DNA from: G963663775 sp963663775
Lineage (GTDB): Bacteria > Bacillota > Clostridia > Oscillospirales > Butyricicoccaceae
DNA length: 64,000 bases
Assembly: GCA_963663775.1 (NCBI GenBank)
Contig: OY760624.1
Span: 1,736,001-1,800,000 of the forward strand
Direction: 5' to 3'
Shown: positions 1-8,316 of the stretch, piece after piece
How the letters are laid out: every line of letters begins with the position of its first letter
How positions within the stretch are numbered: the first letter of the stretch is position 1
The notes under the pieces: generated by a model
Told to the model about the DNA's origin: nothing
What the model saw: only the letters and a program-made list of their open reading frames with translations
The model's database searches: none
Program-made: the position numbers and the translations under genes

Positions 1-1
1 C

Positions 2-2455
2 GGTACGACCATCTATGAGGCTGTTAAAACGTATGCGTATGACAACAGCAATAACTTAATTGCCAGCACAGTTGCTACAAACAAGCCTGGGGAAAATGCA
101 GCAGAAAGTACTACATACTACAGCTATAACAATCGCAATCAGATGACTGGCACACAGATTGGCAGCGATTATACGGCTTATACCTATGATAGTGTGGGAA
201 ATCCGCTGACAATTACCACGGCAAATGGTGCTGCTGTGACCGAATATGCCTATGATCATATGGGTCGACCGATTGCACTGACCGATGCGCTGGGACAGGA
301 AGAAACCTATACCTATGACCAGAATGGAAATCTCCTCACCAAGACCGATCGCAATGGTAACGTAACCGCCTATACATATGATGATTTGGGACGTCCAGTG
401 ACTGTTTCCGTAACATCTCCAGACGGCACATTGCTCAATGCACAGTCTACCGCCTATACCCTCACAGGACAAGTGCAGAGCGAACAGAATGATACAGATA
501 CCATCACGCGCAGCTATGATGCATTGGGACGCATGACACAAGAGATAGAAAATGGAACTACCGTGAAAAACTATGCCTATAACCTTGCCAATCTGCGCAC
601 AGCATATACGCTCACGGTATCTGGTACACAGGAATTGAGCACTGCTTACACGTATGATGAGTTGAATCGGTTACTGACCGTACTGGAAGATGGGGTGCAA
701 ACAGCCAGCTATGCCTATGACAAAAATGGCAATCGCAGTTCCATGACCAATGCCAATGGTACGACCGTTGCTTATACCTATAATCCAGCAAACCTGGTCA
801 CGTCTTTGCAGAATAAAAAAGGAACTTCGATTCTCTCTAGTTACAATTATACGTATTATTTGGATGGCAATCAGGCAAATAAGGCAGATAATACTGGACG
901 CATTACAAACTATTCCTATGATACATTGCGCCGTATGACGCAGGAGGCAGAAAGCGGTTCGACGGATGCCATCACCAAGGACTACACCTTTGATGCCGCA
1001 AGCAATCGTGCAACGATGACGGTCAGCGGTGCGGACAGCTATACCACAAGCTACACTTATGACCTAAATAACCGCTTGCTGAAGGAACTCAAAGATGCTG
1101 ACAGCACTGCACAGGAGACACAGTATTTTTATGATCCGAACGGAAACACCATCGCAAAAAACACGGAAACGCTCAGTGCTTCCAGCGGGGATGAAGCAGT
1201 ATCGCTTGTGCAGAACAGTGATGGTGCGGAATTGTACACTTATGATGGCTTCAATCGCCTGACGCAGGTGGAAAATGGAAACGGAATAAGCACCTATGAT
1301 TATCGTCCCGATGGTTTGCGAAACAGCAAGACGGTAAACGGTGTCACGACTACGCATATTTGGGACGGACAGGATATGTCTGCTGAGTTGGACAACAGTG
1401 GGGCGCTTCTGCGGAAATATATCCGCGGCACCAGTCTAGTTGCTAGCGAAGATGCGGCGGGAACACGCCAATATGACCTGTACAATGCCCATGGTGACGT
1501 GGTACAATTAACGGATAGCACGGGTGGTGTAACGAAATCCTATGCATATGATGCCTTCGGCAACGAGAAAAATCCGGATTCCAACGATACGAACCCCTTC
1601 CGCTATTGCGGGGAGTATTTTGATCAGGAAACAGGAGATGTGTATCTCAGAGCACGGTATTATGAGCCTGAAAGTGGGCGGTTTACGCAACAGGATACTA
1701 TTAGAAGCCAAAAAGTTCAATTACCGAATCAACAGCAGACGGATGATCCGCTTAGTTTAAATCTCTATACATATTGCTATAATAATCCCATTATGTATTT
1801 CGATAGCACCGGAAATCAACCGGAATGGTCTGCATCAATAAATGCAAAAACAAGAGAAACCGATGCATACACATCATTTCTTGCATCAACACAAAAAGGT
1901 GACCTACAGGACTTTTATGATTATTGGGGCTTTTTTAGGGATTCAAACGGCGTCTATCATTCGCAGAAATATTCATGGCAAAGTCGGGATCTTGTAGGTT
2001 ATTGTGATGAGTATGATCAGGTATTTGATTTGGTTTCGGATATGCAAACCGTGAGTTATACATTTTCCACGTATAATCAAGATTTTGTATTATGGTGTTG
2101 GAAAGGAGATTATTATAATCTTGGAGCAGGTGCTGAAGCTGGTATTTATTATGGAGGAGGGCCTAAATGGAAGACGGGAACGGAATTTTGCATGCCCATG
2201 AAATTATCGGTATTTTATAAAGGGCCAGGAAAAAAAGTGCAGCAAATTGTTGACTGGAATCCAGATGACACACAGTGGTGGATAACAGGATTTAATCCCT
2301 ATTATCAAAATGTACAAGCAAGTCAGCTAACGGCCTATGCAACAATAGATTTTTCGGATCATTCAGCGCTATGGGATGCGTTTTACGAAAAATTTGGATA
2401 TCGAAAGGATTGGAACTTTAATGAAGAAGAACAGCGTGCGACCATTAAATGGTAA
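2..2455 (+). CDS. Rhs/YD-repeat polymorphic toxin, C-terminal part, with DUF4474 tip
   Basis: This is the 3' part of an Rhs-family gene; the frame is open from base 2 and the start lies outside the window. Dozens of YD repeats (YTYDxxGR-type units) run to about base 1700, which in this family form a shell around a C-terminal toxin. The conserved core end is visible as RARYYEPESGRF near base 1650 and YTYCYNNP near 1770. Everything after about base 1815 is the variable tip. It contains motifs WCWKGDYYNLGAGAE and WWITGFNP, which I assign to DUF4474, a domain of unknown activity often found at Rhs ends. A lipoprotein gene follows 36 bases downstream. Delivery of the tip into competitors is family knowledge; toxicity of this tip is inference. 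The base composition of the tip is AT-richer than the core, as expected for exchangeable Rhs tips. Confidence 0.9.
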   Translation, partial: GTTIYEAVKTYAYDNSNNLIASTVATNKPGENAAESTTYYSYNNRNQMTGTQIGSDYTAYTYDSVGNPLTITTANGAAVTEYAYDHMGRPIALTDALGQEETYTYDQNGNLLTKTDRNGNVTAYTYDDLGRPVTVSVTSPDGTLLNAQSTAYTLTGQVQSEQNDTDTITRSYDALGRMTQEIENGTTVKNYAYNLANLRTAYTLTVSGTQELSTAYTYDELNRLLTVLEDGVQTASYAYDKNGNRSSMTNANGTTVAYTYNPANLVTSLQNKKGTSILSSYNYTYYLDGNQANKADNTGRITNYSYDTLRRMTQEAESGSTDAITKDYTFDAASNRATMTVSGADSYTTSYTYDLNNRLLKELKDADSTAQETQYFYDPNGNTIAKNTETLSASSGDEAVSLVQNSDGAELYTYDGFNRLTQVENGNGISTYDYRPDGLRNSKTVNGVTTTHIWDGQDMSAELDNSGALLRKYIRGTSLVASEDAAGTRQYDLYNAHGDVVQLTDSTGGVTKSYAYDAFGNEKNPDSNDTNPFRYCGEYFDQETGDVYLRARYYEPESGRFTQQDTIRSQKVQLPNQQQTDDPLSLNLYTYCYNNPIMYFDSTGNQPEWSASINAKTRETDAYTSFLASTQKGDLQDFYDYWGFFRDSNGVYHSQKYSWQSRDLVGYCDEYDQVFDLVSDMQTVSYTFSTYNQDFVLWCWKGDYYNLGAGAEAGIYYGGGPKWKTGTEFCMPMKLSVFYKGPGKKVQQIVDWNPDDTQWWITGFNPYYQNVQASQLTAYATIDFSDHSALWDAFYEKFGYRKDWNFNEEEQRATIKW

Positions 2456-2491
2456 GTCCGAGGAGATGGCAAAAGTGAATAGGGGCGAACT

Positions 2492-3046
2492 ATGTATACT
2501 AAAAAATTACTAACCATTATAATCTCAATCACTCTTTTTATGGGATTGACTTCGTGCAAATCGTTTCGTTATGAGGTAATGAATACAGATTATGATGCAG
2601 TTGGAGAAGCACGTTTTCAACAAATCATGGATGCATTAAGTAATACGAACAATGAAACTCTTAAAAGTTTATTCTCGCCCAATGCCTTAAAGGAAGCAAC
2701 CGACATTGATGGCGGGATAGAGTATCTAATGAATTTTTATAAAGGTGAAATGATCTCGCAAGATGGCTCAACCGATCTTTCGGCTACAAATGAGTATGGG
2801 GCCAAGACAGTAGACTTGATCTCTTATTATACAGTGACTACTGATGAAGATACATATACTGTGTTTTTCATTGATAAGGTGACTGATACCGAAAATCCTG
2901 ATAATGTTGGGCTTTATATGCTGCAAATCATCAAGGAAGCAGACCGAGATAAATATTTCGACTGGGGAGGAGATAAAACTAGATGTGCGGGCATATATCG
3001 TCCTACAGAAGCAGAAACGGAATCAATTACTGAACCTACTAACTAA
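2492..3046 (+). CDS. DUF5104-type lipoprotein, candidate immunity protein 1
   Basis: The 184-residue product starts with a lipoprotein signal (KKLLTIIISITLFMGLTSC, lipobox LTSC at about residues 19-22), so it should sit on the outer face of the membrane. The body carries motifs ALSNTNNETLKSLFSP and TENPDNVGLYMLQIIK, which match the DUF5104 family as I know it. It lies immediately after the Rhs tip and is closed by an intrinsic terminator, the usual position of an immunity gene. A paralogue with the same motifs lies at 3636-4142 after an orphan copy of the toxin tip. Function as an immunity protein is inferred from position and pairing. No RBS stronger than GGGGCG is seen before the ATG. Confidence 0.75.
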   Translation: MYTKKLLTIIISITLFMGLTSCKSFRYEVMNTDYDAVGEARFQQIMDALSNTNNETLKSLFSPNALKEATDIDGGIEYLMNFYKGEMISQDGSTDLSATNEYGAKTVDLISYYTVTTDEDTYTVFFIDKVTDTENPDNVGLYMLQIIKEADRDKYFDWGGDKTRCAGIYRPTEAETESITEPTN

Positions 3047-3075
3047 TCTTGAATTCTATTCTGAATCAAGAAACG

Positions 3076-3112
3076 AAGCCGTATCGATTTTTTTATTCGG
3101 TACGGCTTTTCC
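3076..3112 (+). terminator. Intrinsic terminator after first immunity-type gene
   Basis: A 12-bp stem (AAGCCGTATCGA pairing with TTCGGTACGGCTT, one G-U) surrounds a T-rich loop and is followed by TTTT. It separates the Rhs/lipoprotein unit from the following orphan toxin tip. Confidence 0.75.
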
Positions 3113-3141
3113 TCGAGTGGGTCTTTAATGAAAGCACAAGT

Positions 3142-3618
3142 ATGCGAAAAGCTACTTTTGACTTTCAGATGGGAAATAGAAAATATATTTTATGGGCATG
3201 GAAAGGAGATTATATAAACTTAGGAGCAGGAGCTGAACTTGGCATCTATTCAAACATGTCGAGTATTGCCGGAAAAAAGGTGACTTGTCCGTTTGCCAGC
3301 CAGTGGTTAGTGGATACAAAGCTTGCTATGAAAATGTCGATGAAACTTATAGATAGCGAAGGTAATACCATTATTGATTATAGCCCAAGCGAAAAGCAGT
3401 GGTGGATTACGGGCTTTAATTCGAATGTCAAAAATGTTTTTGCAGGAAGCTTTGATCAAGATTATGCAGATACCCTGACTGCTATCTACACAGTAACATT
3501 TAATAACGAATATATGTACCAAGCTTTTTATGACAAATTTGGAGATAAGGATAGTAATTATTATAATTCGAACTGGACATTTAATCCGAAAACGATTACT
3601 GGAACATTAAAATTTTAG
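3142..3618 (+). pseudogene. Orphan DUF4474 toxin-tip cassette
   Basis: The reading frame is open from 3049 (TTG) to 3618, but its first part runs through the preceding terminator. Homology to the Rhs tip starts near 3150. The product repeats the tip motifs of the first gene: ILWAWKGDYINLGAGAELGIY and WWITGFNS, then AFYDKFGDKD. The first in-frame ATG is at 3142 and has no convincing ribosome site. This is the usual form of an orphan Rhs tip, displaced from its core when a new tip was captured. It is silent unless recombined onto the core. It is about 55-60 percent like the active tip by eye, so it is a diverged variant rather than a fresh duplication. Its own lipoprotein partner follows at 3636. 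Confidence 0.7.
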
Positions 3619-3635
3619 GGATAGGAATAACATCT

Positions 3636-4142
3636 ATGAGGAAAAGAATTGTTTTACTACTGCTTATACTAATCAGTTCACTTTTGTTTAGCTCGTGCGG
3701 TAGAAATGGAGGCATGTTTATGAGTGACCAAGATAGAGCCGAGGCAAGAATAGACCAAATATTCTCAGCGATTAAGGAAAAAGATAACGAAGCATTAAAA
3801 TCATTGTTTTCAAAAAAAGTGCTAGACGAAGCGGATGATTTTGATGGTGAAGTGGATGTATTGTTTGATTTTATGCAAGGTGACATTGTCTCTTTGGAAT
3901 GGGATGGCTCGTCGCCATCTGAGGCATCAATGGGCGGTGGAAAACAGACCCTGATGATTCAATTTGGTTTTACTATAAAAACGAATCAAGAAAATTATCA
4001 TTTTTTCGTCATTGATTATAACGAAGACACCAAGAATCCTGACAATCAAGGAGTGTATATGTTGGAATTAATAGAAAATTACGGAGAAAGAGAATTGGAG
4101 ACATGGCAGGATAGAATGCGCCCTGGGATATACATACATTAA
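3636..4142 (+). CDS. DUF5104-type lipoprotein, candidate immunity protein 2
   Basis: The 168-residue product has a Lys/Arg-rich start, a hydrophobic stretch and a lipobox (LLFSSC at about residues 16-21). Motifs IKEKDNEALKSLFSKK and TKNPDNQGVYMLELIE align with the lipoprotein at 2492-3046 and support DUF5104. It follows the orphan toxin tip by 17 bases, so the order is tip-lipoprotein-tip-lipoprotein. Keeping an immunity gene for a displaced tip is known for Rhs loci and would protect against siblings that still use that tip. The specificity is inferred, not shown. Confidence 0.75.
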   Translation: MRKRIVLLLLILISSLLFSSCGRNGGMFMSDQDRAEARIDQIFSAIKEKDNEALKSLFSKKVLDEADDFDGEVDVLFDFMQGDIVSLEWDGSSPSEASMGGGKQTLMIQFGFTIKTNQENYHFFVIDYNEDTKNPDNQGVYMLELIENYGERELETWQDRMRPGIYIH

Positions 4143-4161
4143 TCAAATAAGTAAATCCAAT

Positions 4162-4203
4162 GAGCAGCCGTCTTGGGGAAAGCCAAACCCAAGACGGCTG
4201 CTC
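4162..4203. terminator. Strong 16-bp hairpin closing the toxin/immunity array
   Basis: A perfect 16-bp inverted repeat (GAGCAGCCGTCTTGGG and its complement) has a 10-base loop. There is no clean T-tract, so it may stop transcription weakly or serve as an RNA-stabilising end. Confidence 0.55.
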
Positions 4204-4389
4204 CAATACTATACCATCAACGCCTGTGTGAAGTCGTGATGTTCTGATTGCCAGTTAAAATATGGAAATCACATTACAGTATCCCCTGTCCAATGCCAAT
4301 GGCAACATGGTATAATTAACCAATGGCGTATGATGTGATAAAATCGCTGTGCAGAAGACACAAGTGCTTTCTAGTGCGCTGAAAAGTAT

Positions 4390-4818
4390 TTGATCCCTAA
4401 TTTGGTGCTTGTACTTGATGTGCATATTATCCATATTGCAGAAGCGACAGCCGATGAATTAAAACATCACAATATTACAAGGGTCGCGCTGCTGGGAACG
4501 AAGTATACTATGACACAAGATTTTTATAAAGAAAAGCTGACAAATGCAGGGATCACAGTTCTTATCCCCGACGAACATGAAATCGAGACGGTAAATGATA
4601 TTATTTATCATGAATTATGTTTAGGCATTATTTCGGAAGCATCGAGACGAAAGTATCAATCCATTATTGATAATCTTGCAAAGCGTGGCGCTCAGGGGGT
4701 ACTCCTCGGCTGCACGGAAATTGGACTGTTGATTCAGCAAGAGGATATTAAATTACCTGTTTTTGACACAACCAAAATTCATGCTTCAAAAGCTGCAAAA
4801 TTATCCATAGACGCATAA
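4390..4818 (+). pseudogene. Aspartate/glutamate racemase, 5'-truncated
   Basis: The frame encodes about 140 residues matching the second half of an aspartate/glutamate racemase. VALLGTKYTM, ASRRKYQSIIDNLAKRGAQG and the catalytic-cysteine motif LLGCTEI are visible. Full-length members are about 230 residues and carry a first catalytic cysteine in the N-terminal half; that half is missing, and no plausible remnant is seen in the 180 bases upstream. The fragment cannot form the two-cysteine active site. The 4204-4389 stretch before it holds no gene I recognise. Confidence 0.75.
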
Positions 4819-4881
4819 ATTCCAATTTATCAAGCAATTGAGCATCTCGTTATGTTTAACACCCAACTTACAGGAGTTTTT

Positions 4882-5312
4882 ATGAAAATACTGATTGATG
4901 CCGATGGATGCCCTGTAGTGGATATTGCTACTCGGATGGCAAAAAAGAATTGCATCGAGTGCTTGATCCTGTGTGACACATCGCACGTTTTCGAGAAGGA
5001 TGGAGCCACCACGATGACGGCTTCCAAAGGCAAGGACAGTGTTGACTTTGCATTGGTTAATAGCATTTCGCCTGGAGATATTGTGTTACGCAAGATTACG
5101 GTCTGGCCGCCATGTGTTTGTCCAGAAACGCACTAGTAATTAATCAGGATGGACTGGAGTACACGTCCGACAATATTGATGCTATGCTGTTTGCCCGCCA
5201 TACCGCCCAGAAAATATGCAGCGCCGGAGGCAGATTCAAAGGACCCAAAAAGAGAACTGCAGTTCAGGATCAAAAGTTTGAATCCGAGCTTGCAAGTTTG
5301 CTAAATAGATGA
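4882..5312 (+). pseudogene. YaiI/YqxD family (DUF188) protein, frameshifted
   Basis: The gene starts at ATG 4882 after CAGGAG and reads MKILIDADGCPVVDIATRMAK, typical of the YaiI/YqxD (DUF188, PIN-like) family. Near 5085 the frame breaks. The expected VTQDYGLAAMCLSRNALVI continues in the next frame and runs to 5312 with SAGGRFKGPKKRT at the end. One missing G after ATTGTG explains the break. Both halves together would give a normal length of about 144 residues. It is either a recent pseudogene or a sequencing deletion. The function of the family is not well established. Confidence 0.85.
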
Positions 5313-5423
5313 ACTTCCGTTGTGTTTATGACGTACAATCAAGTTTTAATGAAGCTCGACAAACCGGGATTTGGAATATCGGCATGAGCGATTTCTTTTG
5401 AATATGAGAATAAACTCCGTGTT

Positions 5424-6356
5424 TTAGTTTTCGTATAAAGCAGCTATATCGTGTATTCTGCGCTTCATTTTTGTGCGGATATGGAGAGGCTCTAAGCACT
5501 CGCATTGATCCCCAAAACTAAAAAGAATATTGTAGTAGTAATCGTTCTCTATGAATGGAAAACGAACAATGTAATGCTCATCGCCGCTGGGCGAAAAGTG
5601 CTCATAAGAGCAAAAATCAAGTACCCTATCCATCACAGATTTATGAATACGGATTTTAATTTCTGTTTGCATCGATTCCAAAATATCAGCGAAGTCTAAA
5701 GCCGGTTTTTGATAATCCCGCAATGTAAAAGTTTCCTCTTTCATTTGCAGGCTTGACATACGGGATAGTTTGAATAAGCGATAATCATTTCTTTTATAGC
5801 AATACCCTTGTAAATACCAATGACTGCTTTTCAATATAAGCTGATACGGCTCGGCTGTTCGTGAGGTTTTATTCCCGTAGCGGTCTGCATATTCAAACGA
5901 AAGCAGCCGGCTTTCCTGCAATGTTGTTTTGATAATTTCTAAATATGGTTGTATGTTTCTGTTCCCCATCCACGGACTTAAATCTATACATATTTGATTT
6001 GCTTTGAGTTCAATGTCTTTTGCTCTGTCGGCTGGGATAAAGCTCTTGACTTTTGCAAGTGCGTTTACCAGTTCATCACCTCGCAGCACGTTTGAAAGGC
6101 CGGAAAGTCCTATCAAGATAGCAGAAAGGTCGGAAGTCGAAAAAACTTTTTTATCAATTTTGTATTTCTGCATGATTTCAAAGCCGCCGCCCACTCCCGA
6201 TGCCCCGCGGACAGGAATGCCCGCCATGTTGATTGTGTCTATGTCACGGTAGATTGTGCGGGGCGAAACCTCAAACATATCAGCGAGCTCCTGTGCGCCG
6301 ATCCTCTCTTTATCAAGGAGTATCATAATAATACTGACAAGCCTGTCTACTTTCAT
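5424..6356 (-). CDS. YafY-like WYL-domain transcriptional regulator
   Basis: The 310-residue product begins with a DeoR-like winged helix (residues 1-60, motif ELADMFEVSPRTIYRDIDTI). A WYL ligand-sensing domain follows (about 140-310, with SSHWYLQGYCYKRNDYRLFKLSRM). Such proteins usually repress neighbouring genes in response to a bound ligand. It is divergent from the DJ-1/PfpI gene at 6479 across about 120 bases, so that gene is the likely target. Length is normal and no break is seen. Confidence 0.9.
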   Translation of the reverse strand: MKVDRLVSIIMILLDKERIGAQELADMFEVSPRTIYRDIDTINMAGIPVRGASGVGGGFEIMQKYKIDKKVFSTSDLSAILIGLSGLSNVLRGDELVNALAKVKSFIPADRAKDIELKANQICIDLSPWMGNRNIQPYLEIIKTTLQESRLLSFEYADRYGNKTSRTAEPYQLILKSSHWYLQGYCYKRNDYRLFKLSRMSSLQMKEETFTLRDYQKPALDFADILESMQTEIKIRIHKSVMDRVLDFCSYEHFSPSGDEHYIVRFPFIENDYYYNILFSFGDQCECLEPLHIRTKMKRRIHDIAALYEN

Positions 6357-6478
6357 CTGACAGCCGCCTTTCCAATAATCTTTTCATCATTTCCTATTGT
6401 TGCCACAATGCTGTCAACAATTATATAGTACAATAAGGACGCAGACAAATCAATATAACAATGAAAGTGGAGGAAATT

Positions 6479-7117
6479 ATGTTTACAATCTATGTTTACG
6501 TCCTTGATACTTTAGCCGATTGGGAACTGGGGTATGTTACTTCGGAGCTGAATTCAGGTCGATTTTTCAAAAAGGGCGCACAGCGTGTATCGCTCAAAAC
6601 AGTCAGTTATTCCAAAGAGCCAATCCATACAATGGGCGGGATGACCATCGTGCCCGATTGCTTAATAGACGATATTGTTGTGCGTGAAACAAGTATGTTG
6701 CTATTACCGGGCGCAGATACATGGAACGAACCAAAGCATGGCGTGATCATCGAAAAAGCAAGCGAGCTTCTCTCTTTAGACGCGACGGTGTGTGCGATAT
6801 GCGGGGCTACCGCTGCGCTTGCGAACGTTGGACTATTGGATCAGCGTCCGCATACCAGTAATGGATCGGGATTTCTTGAAATGGTTTCTCCCCGTTATAA
6901 AGGGCAAAAATTTTATATAGACAAGCCCTCTGTAGCGGATAACAACCTAATTACTGCAGGTTGTACCGGAGGTTTGTTGTGGGCGAAGCAAATAATTGAG
7001 CTTTTGGGTGTTTTTGGGTCAAACACACTGAAAGCTTGGTATGAATATTTTAGCACCGGTGAGCCTGAACATTTCTTTGCCCTCATGCAAACTTTGCCGT
7101 CTGGGAATGAAAACTGA
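6479..7117 (+). CDS. DJ-1/PfpI family protein
   Basis: The product is a 212-residue member of the DJ-1/PfpI glutamine-amidotransferase-like superfamily. The nucleophile-elbow motif VCAICGATAAL (cysteine near residue 110) and the strand MLLLPGADTWNEP are visible. I start at ATG 6479 because GTGGAGG lies six bases upstream; the ATG at 6461 lies before that ribosome site. Family members include deglycase-like proteins, proteases and regulatory amidase-like proteins, and I cannot tell the substrate. It is divergent from a WYL regulator and probably controlled by it. A possible promoter (TTGCCA, 18 bases, TATAGT) precedes it at about 6400-6430. Confidence 0.85.
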   Translation: MFTIYVYVLDTLADWELGYVTSELNSGRFFKKGAQRVSLKTVSYSKEPIHTMGGMTIVPDCLIDDIVVRETSMLLLPGADTWNEPKHGVIIEKASELLSLDATVCAICGATAALANVGLLDQRPHTSNGSGFLEMVSPRYKGQKFYIDKPSVADNNLITAGCTGGLLWAKQIIELLGVFGSNTLKAWYEYFSTGEPEHFFALMQTLPSGNEN

Positions 7118-7340
7118 TACGCCTTTGTCATAAACAGAACAGGGTTTAGTCCGTATGAACCTTATTGAAGTTATTAATAAAAGGCATATGCTCAATTTCG
7201 ATTTGGCGAGGAGACTAAGAGCAAAGACCCGGTGTTTTGACTTTTGTAGTTAGTTTATGTGGTGCGGAACGATAAAGGGTAATCAATTGCCGATTAGCCA
7301 AATACAAAGATAAATAAGAATTTATAGAAGAGGTGCATTT

Positions 7341-7799
7341 ATGGCATATACGATAACACAAATTACAGTAAGAACAAACAATACCGCTGAGGGCATGAAG
7401 AAAATTGAAGAAGTATGGTGCGATATAATAAGCGGAAAGTTGCCGATTCTTTTTGATAGCGAGCATAATTTTCTGAAAGGAATTTCTCCAATTTCAAGAT
7501 ATGATAATTATGACAGTGATGAAAACGGGGATTATGATCTTAGTATAATGGGGGTAACATCAGATTTTTTCAAGGTGATAGAAAGCAAAGTGAGCAAAGG
7601 CATGTATAAAAAATATGATGAAAGCAATAGAAATGGTGACATAAGCCTATGCACTAAAAAGGCATGGCAAAAAGTTTGGGATGAGCAACAATCTGGAGAT
7701 ATAACACGGGCATTTACTGCCGACTATGAGAGCAGCGTTCCTGCAGAATACACAAAAGACGGCAAAGCACACTGTTACTTATATATTGCCGTTCAATAG
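7341..7799 (+). CDS. GyrI-like / AraC effector-binding domain protein
   Basis: This is a stand-alone 152-residue protein resembling the GyrI-like (AraC_E_bind) small-molecule-binding fold. GISPISRYDNYDSDENGDYDLSIM is followed by YKKYDES and, near the C-terminus, YLYIAVQ. There is no DNA-binding domain. Proteins of this kind bind hydrophobic compounds, and some inhibit gyrase or act as hydrolases; which applies here is unknown. The ribosome site GAAGAGGTG precedes the ATG. The 220 bases before it contain nothing else I recognise. Confidence 0.6.
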   Translation: MAYTITQITVRTNNTAEGMKKIEEVWCDIISGKLPILFDSEHNFLKGISPISRYDNYDSDENGDYDLSIMGVTSDFFKVIESKVSKGMYKKYDESNRNGDISLCTKKAWQKVWDEQQSGDITRAFTADYESSVPAEYTKDGKAHCYLYIAVQ

Positions 7800-7932
7800 T
7801 TTTAACCTCATATTCTGGTACAATAAATAAGTAGTTAGCTTGTTTTATGAGCTTCACAGTTTGTTTATAAGTGAGAACGAGTATGTCACATAAATTATTC
7901 TATAAAAGGATTACTTAGAGGAGGATATACAG

Positions 7933-8202
7933 ATGGGATATAAAGTAAGAGATTGCGTATATGCAAGATGCCGGGAAGAGGGGACAGTTCAATGTAATAG
8001 TGACTGTCCAAGATATGTAAAGAGCAATACTCTGTTCAAAAATCTGAATCTTAACAGTCGGCAAGAAGTAGCATTATTTAGAAAGGATATGATGCTGATT
8101 CGTGGTGGATATGGTTTTATTGCTACAAACTATGAAAAATATGGATATTGTATACTAAAAGCAGTATCTCTTGAGCATAGGACACTGGTTGTGTTGATTT
8201 AA
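7933..8202 (+). CDS. Small Cys-rich hypothetical protein
   Basis: This 89-residue product has four cysteines within its first 25 residues (C8, C13, C21, C25), spaced like a small metal-binding knuckle. The rest is basic and has no recognised fold. A strong ribosome site (GAGGAGGATATACAG) supports translation. I do not recognise the family. It lies about 110 bases before the IS5 element, and its abrupt end LVVLI could be natural or a truncation. The 8203-8316 stretch beyond it has a short GC-rich palindrome but no gene. Confidence 0.5.
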   Translation: MGYKVRDCVYARCREEGTVQCNSDCPRYVKSNTLFKNLNLNSRQEVALFRKDMMLIRGGYGFIATNYEKYGYCILKAVSLEHRTLVVLI

Positions 8203-8316
8203 AATGTCACTTAAGATGAGTGTAGAGTTTATAAATGCGCTAGCTGCGTAAAAGTTATGCGCTGCGCAGTTTGTTTAAGCAATATTGTATGACGAGCAGA
8301 TATTTGAATTTGCTAA

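Noticed and set aside
56..541. A 161-codon minus-strand frame at the left edge
   Set aside because: It is antisense to the YD repeats of the Rhs gene.
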